A stretch of 22,500 bases of DNA from Neocallimastix lanati (nom. inval.) (taxonomy: Eukaryota > Neocallimastigomycota > Neocallimastigomycetes > Neocallimastigales > Neocallimastigaceae), in the NCBI GenBank assembly GCA_016946835.1, contig JACVTC010000008.1, positions 1,305,001 through 1,327,500 of the forward strand. The letters are read 5' to 3'. Under the pieces are notes generated by a model. That model saw only the letters and a list, made by a program, of their open reading frames with translations, had not been told where the DNA came from and did not search any database. The stretch's first letter is position 1; each line of letters starts with the position of its first letter. Positions 9,601 to 18,078 of the stretch are shown piece by piece. Made by a program: the position numbers and the translations under genes.

Positions 9601-12340
9601 GGTTGGGTATATTATTATTATTATTATCATTATGGTTGGGTATATTATTATTATTATTATTATTATTGGGTATATTATCATAAATATTATTTTTTTCTTG
9701 ATATTTAGTTCTTGGTGAAGAAATCATATTTTCTAATAAATTTTCTTTGTTAATTTGTTGATATAGTTGATTGTCTGTATGTTGATAAATATTATTGATA
9801 TTTTTATTTTTATCTTTTCTAGCTTTTTTAATATTATATTCATTTCTAGTATTATTTTCGTTTTTTATCATTTCTTTTTTAATCGGAATTTTGATTTTAA
9901 CATTTTCATTATTATCAACTTGAATTTTGGTTGGATTTTTGATAATAGTATTATTGTTTGTACTATTTTCATTTTCAATAACATTATCATCAGTATCTTT
10001 CTTCTTACGAATATCATTAGTATTTGCTTTAATTATGTTTTTGATACTTAAATAAAATTCATATTTGAGTTTATTATAGGCAATAATCTCATCGTCAGAC
10101 ATTTTCTTTTTCTTAGACAAAACATCAGAGACAGGTATCTTCTTGTTCTTAGATATAATATCACGGACAGACATTTTTTTATTCTTAGATATAATATCAG
10201 ATACAGACATTTTTTTATTCTTAGATATAATATCAGATACAGACATTTTTTTATTCTTAGATATAATATCAGAAACAGACATTTTTTTATTCATAGATAT
10301 AATATCAGAAACAGACATTTTTTTATTCTTTGATATAATATCAGAAACGGACATTTTTTTGTTCTCAGATATAATATTAGAGTTAAAGTTGTTTTTATTT
10401 TTGGGTTCAATACAAGAATTATTCTCATTCTTGGTGATAATATTTGGGCTAGAGTTATTTTTGTTCTTAATTATAATATTAGAGACACTATTGTTCTTGT
10501 TCTTGGTTATAATGCTAGAATCGGAATTATTTTTGTTCTTGGGTTTAATATCAGAGACTAAATTATTATTGGTTATAATATTGGAAAAAGACTCGTTCTC
10601 ATAATACTTAGTAACATCAGAATCGTTTTCATATAAATCATCATCATCATCAGCCCTAGCTTTACCTTTATTTTTGACATTATTATTACTATTTGTTTTA
10701 TTAATAGTACTACATGAAATGTAATTACTATTATTACGATAATGATTAACTGTATTTATGCTAATATTACTACTATTAATCCTATTGATACAACAACTAC
10801 TACTGTTATTACTACTATTATTACTATTACTACTAATACTACTGCTACTACTGCTACTGCAGGTATTACTACTATTATTATTATTACTACTATTACTATT
10901 ACTACTACTGTTATTGCTACTATTACTGTTATTACTACTACTGCTATTACTACTACTATTATTATTACTACTGTTATTGCTACTACTGTTACTGCAGCTA
11001 TTACTACTATTACTATTACTACTACTGTTATTACTACTACTGTTACTGCAGCTATTACTACTATTACTATTACTACTACTGTTATTACTACTACTATTAT
11101 TATTATTACTATTATTATTACTACTACTACTACTACTACTGCTGCTGCTGCTGATCTTACTATTACTACTGTTATTATTATTACTATTTCTATTACTATT
11201 ACTACAGCATGCATAATTATTATTGTTGTTATTAAAAATACTATATATAATCTTATTACAATTAAAATAATTTTTATTTTCATTCTTTTCTTTTCTTTTA
11301 GAGTTGACTTTTACTTTCTTTTTTAAATGATCCTTATCAGTATTCTCAATTGGATCATTTTCTAATTTTCTTTTATTATGCTCCTTATGCGCTAATTGTA
11401 CTTTGGAACTTTTTTTCATGGACGACAATTGAAGAGTTTTCAAAAATTGTTGTCTCTTACTTTTTTGGTTTCTAAACCAAGTTATCAATTCCTCTGGTAC
11501 TTTTTTATAAGTATGCCAATTCAATGGAAGGTATTTTTTAATACTTCTTCCAAGTTGAATTTGCTCATTTAACATTTTTTCAAATTTAATATCCGAGCTA
11601 TTATATTTATTAATTTTTTCTTCGATTTCTTTTTCATTTAGAAATTCAACTTTATATTTTCTTCTAGAATAATCATTAGTTTGCTTAAAAGCGGACATAT
11701 TAATATTATATTGTTTTTTAATTTGCTTTTGAATGTTCAATTGAATTGAACTTCTATGTTGTATCGCTTGATATTTCATTAAAATATTAGAAATATCCTT
11801 TTTGAATTCTTTAATAGCAATCTCTTGGATTTCATACATTTCATTTTGTTGAGAATGTAATATCTCAATGATACGATCAGCCGAATCAGGGTTTTTCATC
11901 ATGTGATTAAGCGTATTCTTTTGAAATTTAAAATTTTTAATTTTAAAATTTTCATTTTCAATAACAAAACTTCTTAAATTTGGACTTTCGAAATTATCAT
12001 TTTCTTTTTTTTCTTTAATTTCAGAATAGTTGGGAATTAATTGTTCATGTTCTCTTTCAATGAGAGAGATTAAAATTCTTTGGTAATCCCAAAGTTCTTC
12101 AATAATAGCAAAACTTTTATTAAACTCAGTATGGTTGGACAAACTGGCAGAAGGAGTTCCGGTTTCACAAGCTTGTTCAAACCTATTTTTTATGGTGGCC
12201 AATAAAAATTCTTGCTCTTCAATTGAATTTTTCAATTCAATTTCAACATCAACAATTGAATTTTGAAAGGACATTTGTAATAACAAAATGAAGGTGGCTA
12301 ATTTGACTAATAAAATGGAAATAAAACAATTTACCTTCAT
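8999..12340 (-). CDS. Asn/Ser-rich protein with homeodomain-like helix
   Basis: Single 1113-codon frame. Residues 1-22 are hydrophobic, like a signal peptide, but M23 (ATG at 12274-12272) is an equally good start, and the protein otherwise looks nuclear. Residues about 23-280 are charged, heptad-like and probably coiled coil. Residues about 283-296 (ELITWFRNQKSKRQ) match homeodomain helix 3: W48, F49, N51, K53 and K55 by homeodomain numbering, preceded by a possible helix 2 (SIKKYLPL) with about seven extra residues in the turn. Helix 1 is not convincing. Basic clusters follow at about 322-355 (NKRKLEND, KKKVKVNSKRKEK). Then come Ser/Asn tracts (about 367-517), an acidic DDDDD patch, a 12-residue repeat array (about 600-754), an IPNH-polyAsn array (about 887-1010) and a basic end (RRRSPKKEK). 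Likely a DNA-binding regulator. The family is not recognised, and the homeodomain call is an inference at moderate to low confidence. Confidence 0.7.
9327..9680 (-). repeat. In-frame IPNH-(Asn)n minisatellite
   Basis: Within the Asn-rich gene, ten IPN units, most reading IPNH, are separated by 4-11 Asn. The DNA (plus strand) alternates atggttgggtat with (TTA)n runs. The anchor is nearly invariant while the AAT run length varies, as expected from slippage plus unit duplication. Degenerate units (IPY, IY, IPK) continue to about 9145. Every length change is a multiple of three, so the frame stays open. Confidence 0.9.
10079..10366 (-). repeat. Eight tandem 12-residue repeats (36 bp)
   Basis: Residues 659-754 of the Asn-rich protein are exactly eight 12-mers with consensus KNKKMSVSDIIS. 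The first six are nearly identical, the seventh reads KNKKIPVSDVLS and the eighth KKKKMSDDEIIA. Ser and Thr flanked by Lys and Asp make plausible kinase sites. Upstream, residues about 599-658 carry older versions in the same register (KNKNNSDSSIIT, KNKNNSVSNIII, KNKNNSSPNIIT, KNKNNFNSNIIS), so the array is longer and two-tiered. Confidence 0.92.
10790..11215 (-). repeat. AGT/AAT triplet-repeat region with 54-bp duplication
   Basis: Encodes a Ser/Asn tract of roughly 140 residues (residues about 376-517) with occasional Cys, Thr and Ile. It includes a perfect 54-bp tandem duplication, 10987-11040 and 11041-11094 on the plus strand, marked by tgttactgcagctattacta. This is 18 codons per copy and therefore in frame. 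Confidence 0.9.
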
Positions 12341-13350
12341 AAAATTAACTTTAACAAGATTTATTATAAATAAAATTTACTATTTTAAAAAATTTCGGTA
12401 AAAAAAAATTACAATTAAAATTTTATGCAGACTAATATGCAAAAGAATAAATAAAAAGTAAAAATATTAATTTTCTGTTCTATTAATGTAAAAATTAAAA
12501 TAAAATTTAAATTCAAAAATTAATTAAATTACTTTGAAACAATATGTTTTTTTTAATAATTTTTAAATATATTTAATTTTTGTTTTTTTAAAAATCTATG
12601 TTATAGATTCTTTTATAAATCATAAATTTTATTCTATATAAAAAATGATATCAAATTAAATTGAATTTAATTCTAAATTGAAAATTTTTAATGGTAATTT
12701 TTTGAAGTTTATATATAAAAAAAAATATTTTTTTTTTGTTAATGTATATTAGTCATTTTTTATTATTAATTTTTCTGAATTTAAAAAGTTTAAATTAAAA
12801 ATTTAAACTTTAATAATAGAAACTTTATTTCTTTATTAAAGTACTAAAAATTTTTTATACGTACAAAATTTTTATTACAATTATTATAAATTCTGTTATT
12901 ATAAATACTTATTGTTATTTATTTTAGTAATTATATATATATTATTATTATTATTATATAATTAATTTTTTGTTATTAATAATAATAATATTAAAAGTAG
13001 TAAAAACAGTGGTAGTAGTATTAATTAGAAGGAGTAGCAATTGTAATAGTACAATTGAAGTAATAGTAGATTATAGGAGTAATAGTATTAATAGTATTTA
13101 TTATAATTTATTAATTATTTGTATTTATTATTTATATACTATTTTTTTTAAATTATTTATTATTATATTTATTATTTATTAATTATATTATATATTTATT
13201 ATTATTTAATTATTATTTATCATTTATTTATTATTTATTTATTTTTGTTCATTATTTATTATTTATTATCTATTTATTATTTATTTATTTATTATTATCT
13301 ATTTATCTATTATTTTTTATTTAATTATTTATATTCGATTATTTATTTAG
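12341..13350. other. Intergenic AT-rich DNA upstream of the Asn-rich gene
   Basis: Promoter side of the minus-strand Asn-rich gene. No TATA-like element can be singled out in this composition. Contains short AAATTTAAA palindromes (around 12790-12805) and (TTA)n and (TTTA)n microsatellites at 12940-12960 and 13160-13320. The frame 12970-13182 is low-complexity, unlike any family I know, and is not called. Confidence 0.6.
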
Positions 13351-13465
13351 TAATATTAAATAAATATTCCATAAAGTAAAACAATTTTATATTATCTATA
13401 TAATTATTTGTAAATATTAAATATTCCATAAAGTAAAACAATTGTATATTCTTTATATAATATAT
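13351..13465 (+). repeat. Two-copy tandem duplication, about 60 bp
   Basis: The block with attccataaagtaaaacaat appears at about 13351-13410 and again at about 13411-13465, followed in both by tatatt and a tatataat stretch. The copies differ by a few substitutions and a 3-4 nt indel. Confidence 0.85.
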
Positions 13466-13695
13466 TTAATTATTAATTATAATTTTTTTTTTCAAACCTA
13501 AAAATCAAATTAGGATCACACTTGAAGTATTCAATTATTACTAAAAACATATTTTTATGAATAAAAAATTAATTAAATATACTTTATATTAATGATTAAT
13601 GATAAATTAAACTGCTTAAAAAGTTTAAATTGAATAAGTCATTAAATACAATGCATGTATATATATAAATATATATTTTTTTTCCTTTTTTCGAA

Positions 13696-13835
13696 GGTAT
13701 TTCATTTTATTAGTTTTATATATATATATATAACAAAACTATTTCGGTTGGAATATATTTTTATTAAAAAATTATAAATAGAATACTACATATCATATTC
13801 ATATAAATACTATGATATTTTATTTTCTGTATAAT
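13696..13835 (+). repeat. Dispersed diverged repeat, copy 1
   Basis: Starts aggtatttcattttattagt and ends gatattttatttt. It aligns end to end with 14393-14516, sharing ttttattagttttatat near the start and cattcatataaat-like, then gatattttatttt segments at the end. Divergence is considerable, but the order of matching blocks is kept. A shorter third copy lies at 14829-14870. Function unknown; could be remnants of a small non-autonomous element. Confidence 0.55.
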
Positions 13836-14082
13836 ACAAAGGACATAATTTTATCAGCTTTTCTTTTTCTTTTTATATGTATTTTATATGTATTTTATTT
13901 TATTTTTTTTTATTATTATTTTTTTTTTTAATGTATTTAATTTTATAAAAAAAAAAAAATATTAATAGCGTATTCCATAGAATATATACTAATAAATATT
14001 CTAATATTTTATTTTAATTTAAATATACAAGTATTTTATTTAATTAATTTTCCTTTATTCTTGTCTTCTTTTTATTTTTATT

Positions 14083-14205
14083 TTATTCAACCTGTATTTT
14101 AATAATATTCATAATATACTGTTTATTTTATTTTATTTTATTAGTTTTTATTTTATTTTATTTTATTTTATTCAATCTGTACTTTATATTCATATTCTAC
14201 AATTT
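14083..14205 (-). repeat. Two stray minisatellite units, reverse orientation
   Basis: Reverse complement of 14150-14205 gives atgaatataaagtacagatt followed by gaataaaat, identical in its core to the units of the 7077-7860 array. Reverse complement of 14083-14130 is a more diverged unit (tatgaatattattaaaatac then aggttgaataaaat). So the minisatellite unit is dispersed about 6 kb away and inverted. Confidence 0.85.
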
Positions 14206-14233
14206 TATTTTATTTTATTTTATTTTATTAACT

Positions 14234-14306
14234 TTTATTAGTTTTTATTTTTATTTTTTCTTTTTATAAAATATAAACTAATAAAATAAAAATAAAAACT
14301 AATAAA
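14234..14306. repeat. Perfect 24-bp inverted repeat (stem-loop)
   Basis: Left arm 14234-14257 and right arm 14283-14306 are perfect reverse complements over 24 nt, separated by a 25-nt loop. The arms contain tattagtttttatttttatt. The arms are A/T only, but ordered, non-homopolymeric pairing over 24 bases is unlikely by chance. It could form a cruciform or an RNA hairpin, and sits inside the 13971-14370 segment. Confidence 0.85.
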
Positions 14307-14392
14307 ATAAAATATATTATACAGAAAGTAGAATATAATGATAATTATATAATATATACTATGGAATATCCTATTTAAAAAAAATCATTCTA

Positions 14393-14516
14393 AAGTATTT
14401 TATTTTATTAGTTTTATATTTTTATATAATAATTCAAGTATATAGACTTTATTAAATAATTGTAAATACAATATTCAATATAACATATATTCAAATAAAC
14501 GATATTTTATTTTATT
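14393..14516 (+). repeat. Dispersed diverged repeat, copy 2
   Basis: Second copy of the repeat at 13696-13835, starting aagtattttattttattagt and ending gatattttatttt, same orientation, about 700 bp downstream. Together the two copies bracket the inverted-repeat segment. Confidence 0.55.
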
Positions 14517-14828
14517 TTATTTTATTTAATTAGTAATATTTATAAAAGAAATTTTTAGTTATTTAATGGTTGAATATTTTTATAATGACTTTTATGTAAT
14601 AATAAATTCATAAAATACTTTTTCTTAAATATTTTTTTAAATTAATAATACTTTTTATTTTATAATGAAAATGAAAATGATAAAATAAAATATATATTAA
14701 TATAAAAAATTTATTCCAATTTAAGAGAAATAGTAAATTTAATATATATGAACCTTTATATATATATTTATATTTTAATATAATTATTTTATTTTTTATA
14801 TTAAAAATTGTATTTATAAATTGACAAA

Positions 14829-14870
14829 ATAATTAAATACAATATTATATCAAATGGACGATTAAATTAA
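14829..14870 (+). repeat. Dispersed diverged repeat, short copy 3
   Basis: The block aattaaatacaatattatat then caaatggacgat matches the 3' half of copy 2 (aaatacaatattcaatat ... caaataaacgat) with a gap of about 12 nt. Only the end of the unit is retained. Confidence 0.4.
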
Positions 14871-14903
14871 TAAATTATTATGAAATAATATATTATTTGT
14901 TGT

Positions 14904-15170
14904 ATTATAAGCACATTATATATATATTTTTATTATAGACTGAAAACTTATGTCTCCCCCATATATTAATATAGGTGTTGGTTTAACTGCCATACCGGTA
15001 GGGCGTCGACGCCGCAACTCCCTATAAGCAAAGAAACTCCATTATAGAAGCACTACGTGATCCTTAAAGGAAAGTAGTGCACACTATAAGTCATCTCCTT
15101 GCCATCCCAGAATAGCTGGAAACTGTAATCCTCTCATACAAGGCGCTTACACAATTATAAGCACATTATA
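14904..15170 (-). mobile_element. GC-rich island 1 with 17-bp flanking direct repeats
   Basis: The perfect 17-bp direct repeat attataagcacattata occurs at 14904-14920 and 15154-15170. Between them lie 233 bp whose centre (about 14938-15150) approaches half G+C by eye, against very low G+C all around. On the minus strand the element ends cagtctataataaaaatata, an A-rich tail next to the repeat. This is the arrangement expected of a SINE or 5'-truncated LINE with a target-site duplication, inserted in minus orientation. A 7-bp stem (gcactac/gtagtgc) lies at about 15048-15081. No tRNA-like A/B boxes and no long frame are seen. A structural RNA gene or retrocopy is the alternative. Confidence 0.6.
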
Positions 15171-15826
15171 AATTATATATTATTGTGTAGTTTATACTAT
15201 TATTATTAAGAGTTAAACATACATACATTTATAAGTATATATAAACTTTGAAGAATTATAAAATAAAAAAAATAATTTATATTAAAACATATTTTATTTT
15301 AATATTATATAAAATTAAGAGTTATTTCATAGATGTTTTAAAAAAGATATATAAAAATTATTATTTTCGCATTTTTTCGTATTTAAAATTAATTTTTTTT
15401 TTTTTTTTTTTTTTTTGTATTTATTTTAATAATTGTAATTTATAATTTACTATTATCTAAAATGATTGTATTTAATTATAGTATATCCTTTTTAGTATTT
15501 TTCTTCTATCAATATATTTTAATATTTTACTAATTTATTATATGTTTTAGAAACAATTAATTAAAAAAAAAGGACAGTTCAATGTTATGTCTTATGTATT
15601 AATTAAATATATATTAAAAAAATGGACAAAACTTGTTTTTTTTTTTTTTTTTTTTTTTTTTTGTCAGTTTCTTAAGGGTATTCTTAATGAATATAAAAAA
15701 TTTATTTTTATATTAATATAAAATGAATTGATATTAGTTGAATACAAGACTATTTATTTACCAAAAATGCTTTGTTAGTTCTATTTAATTATTATAACAT
15801 ATTATACAGACATATTTTTATTAATA

Positions 15827-15863
<37 letters not shown>

Positions 15864-16014
15864 ATTGTATGAAATATATATAACAAAGGATATAACTTTT
15901 TTTTTTTTTTTTTTTTTTAAGATGCTAATATAAGATATTACATGAATTTGTTCTAAAGTTAATATTATTATATATTTGAATCATAATAAAATAACAGCAT
16001 TTATCTAGTTCAAG
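15171..16014. other. Intergenic AT-rich DNA with four long T runs
   Basis: No gene seen. The plus-strand frame 15248-15445 is low-complexity (Tyr/Ile/Lys then poly-Phe from a T run). Poly-T tracts lie at about 15391-15416, 15636-15662, 15831-15860 and 15897-15918, all on the same strand and all about 22-30 nt. Confidence 0.65.
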
Positions 16015-16291
16015 TATTTATAGTTATTTTTTATTTTTTATTTTTATTTTTAGACTTTCCCTTATAAGCCTGATCATATTATCCCAGTCATAACAGACAA
16101 CTAATATCAGACAAACTTTACAGCGGGTTGTATCAGGATGACCACATAAAGTGCACCCATGCCATACCATTTCGACGTCGACGCTCTCAGTGACGAACTA
16201 CAGAACCACAAGATTTGGAGATGTTGGATACGGCAAGCCACAACCACATACACTATAACATTATTATTTATCTACTACATATTTATAGTTA
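16015..16291 (-). mobile_element. GC-rich island 2 with 12-bp flanking direct repeats
   Basis: A second G+C-enriched stretch (about 16050-16258) lies between direct repeats tatttatagtta at 16015-16026 and 16280-16291. On the minus strand it ends gggaaagtctaaaaataaaa and continues as an A-rich tail up to the repeat, matching the tail style of island 1 (cagtctataataaaaat). The islands also share tgccatacc and, 6-7 nt later, cgtcgacgc. A minus-strand frame ends with CTLCGHPDTTRCKVC and YDWDNMIRLIRESLK, resembling the Cys/His knuckle near the C-terminus of some LINE proteins, but an in-frame stop lies 13 codons upstream. Read as a 5'-truncated retroelement relic. Confidence 0.45.
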
Positions 16292-16699
16292 CAACTAACT
16301 TTTTTTGAAGAATTTATTCATATAATAATGATTCTATATAATCTTAGTATTTAAATATCCATATTCATTTTCAATGAAATTCAAACGTTATAAATTTAGC
16401 TCAATATAAACAATGTTATGAGTAATTATTATATTCATCCTAAGAAAAACACAGAAAATAAAATTGAATGAGAAGGATATCAGTTAAAGATATAAAAATA
16501 TATATAATATATATTTTAAAATTTATTTTTAAATAAAAAAATTAATTGTTTTATATAAGCAAGGAAAAATAAAATGTTATTAAATCTTTTTTTTTTATTT
16601 GTACTACTCAAAATTATCAATTATTAGTAGTACAAAAACAAATTCTTTTTTTTTTTAAGAAAAAATTATTATTTAGATATTTTTATTTTCATTCTTTTA

Positions 16700-16930
16700 T
16701 TTACAGGGTGTACCGCTGTTGATTTTAGCCCCCCTTCCTCAGGGGCTGTAGGAATATTGAGGTAGTCACACACTTCCAAATAGGTAGATAATGTCCTTGC
16801 TGGACGGCCTTACTGAGTGTTAAGCATTGGCGCTCTGATATGCATATTATTGCTGAAAATTTTTCTTGTACGCTTTTTCTTAGAGTGCTTCTCCAGTTCC
16901 TATCTTCCCTTCGAAGAGAGGCTATTTCAA
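16700..16930. mobile_element. GC-rich island 3, possible retroelement relic or ncRNA
   Basis: A third island of raised G+C, about 16705-16925, with no clear flanking direct repeat. On the minus strand a frame reads RPARTLSTYLEVCDYLNIPT then APEEGGLKSTAVHPVNK and runs into an A-rich tail, with a stop upstream (TAA at the codon before GRPARTL). The plus strand has a strong small hairpin (agcccc ... ggggct, about 16718-16740). By analogy with islands 1 and 2 I favour a minus-oriented retroelement fragment. A structured RNA gene cannot be excluded because such genes also stand out by G+C in AT-rich genomes. Confidence 0.35.
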
Positions 16931-17916
16931 TAAAAATTTATAATTAAAAATCAAGAAAAATTGAAATTGAAAATTATTTATTATTACTAATATTATTATT
17001 ATTACTAAATAAATAAAATAAAAAAAAAAAGACTTGAATCCACTATAAAAATAAAAAACGAATAAATAAATTTAATTATTTATAAATTAAATTTTATTTG
17101 CTATATTTCATATTTATATTTATTAAATAATTCTAAAAAAAATAACAATATCCTTTCTCTCTGTAATGTCATATATAAAGAAACTTTTACTACTATAAAT
17201 AGAAAACTTCTTGAAACTATTACTAGTTAAAGACCTTTAGTAATTTTAATTTTCAGATCCTAATACTTCATTTACTATTACTAAGAGATTTTTCTTTTTA
17301 TCGGATTATTAATATACTTTAGTTTAGTGGGTACTGTTTAATTAATTAAAGATAATTCATTACAAATACAGATATAAGTAGATGATTATAAGTTAATCAT
17401 TATTCATTATATAAATATATTTATCATACTTTTGAACTAAAAAAAAAAAAAAAATTATATATATATAACCATATATATTATGTAATATTAAAAAATATAT
17501 ATATTATTTCAATGGTTATTTATATATATATATATAATAAAATGATTTTTAAAAGTATTCAAAATAATTAATCATTCATTGAATTATTTATTAATATTTT
17601 AATTAATTATTTAAATATTTATCCATGTATTTATTTATATAATATGTAATTTTGTGAGATTAATAAAATAAAAAATAAATATAAAATAAATAGTAAAAAT
17701 ATGAATATAAAGTATAGATTGAATAAAATAAACTAAAATAATATAAAATAATATAAATATATTGTTATTTTATTATTAATAAAAAAAAATAATTAAAATA
17801 TCTGAAAAATTTATTTTTATAATTTTATATACTTTATTAAATTTTAATATTTTATAAATATGTATATTCAGTTTTTAATTACAATAATAACAGCAAAAAT
17901 AAAAAAAAAAAATTAG
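16931..17916. other. Intergenic DNA, no gene recognised
   Basis: Mostly AT-rich. From about 17145 to 17400 composition is a little more balanced, with one frame reading DPNTSFTITKRFFFLSDY before a stop, too short to assign. An A run lies at 17440-17453 and (TA)n at 17455-17475 and 17520-17538. Confidence 0.5.
17682..17740 (+). repeat. Single stray minisatellite unit, forward orientation
   Basis: aatagtaaaaatatgaatat then aaagtatagattgaataaaa matches the unit of the 7077-7860 array with few differences; the tatagatt variant also occurs inside that array. It stands alone, about 10 kb from the array. Confidence 0.85.
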
Positions 17917-17918
17917 AA

Positions 17919-17993
<75 letters not shown>

Positions 17994-17996
17994 ATA
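17917..17996. repeat. (AATA)n microsatellite, about 20 copies
   Basis: About 79 bp of uninterrupted AATA repeat, ending 83 bp before the FIG4-like start codon. It therefore lies in the promoter or 5' UTR of that gene and may affect nucleosome placement; that effect is inference. Confidence 0.95.
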
Positions 17997-18078
17997 TAAT
18001 AACAATATTATTATGAAATACATATCAAAAAAAAATATATAAAATTAATGAATTTTTTAATTTAAATTAATGTAAAAA

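Larger units (their letters stand above)
13971..14370. repeat. Segment bounded by imperfect inverted repeats
   Basis: The motif tattccatagaatata at 13971-13986 recurs in reverse complement near 14353-14369 with one mismatch. The roughly 400-bp interior contains two reverse-oriented minisatellite units and a perfect stem-loop. The ends resemble the short terminal inverted repeats of a MITE, but no target-site duplication is evident, and tattccata also occurs elsewhere nearby. Confidence 0.35.

Noticed and set aside
9080-9718. Long plus-strand frames rich in Ile, Tyr or Leu
   Set aside because: They are antisense to the Asn-rich gene. A TTA/TAT/ATT triplet repeat keeps several frames open without any protein-like composition.
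10143-10604. Plus-strand frame with repeated FLDIISxTDIFL
   Set aside because: Mirror of the 36-bp array on the opposite strand. It has no non-repetitive extension, whereas the minus-strand frame continues for over 1100 codons.
10742-11326. Poly-Thr/Leu plus-strand frames and a Val/Ile-rich minus-strand frame
   Set aside because: By-products of the ACT/ATT triplet repeat opposite the Ser/Asn tract. Only the Ser/Asn frame joins to non-repetitive coding sequence on both sides.
12970-13182. 70-codon plus-strand frame
   Set aside because: Low-complexity Ile/Val/Ser/Asn/Tyr sequence from GTA/AAT/TAT triplets, with no supporting exons.
15248-15445. 65-codon plus-strand frame ending in poly-Phe
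   Set aside because: AT-driven composition running through a T tract, with no conserved motif.
14921-16930. tRNA, 5S or U-snRNA genes in the GC islands
   Set aside because: I looked for cloverleaf arms, a GGTTCGA-type B box and snRNA signature strings and found none. The GCCATACC match to 5S rRNA does not extend beyond eight bases.
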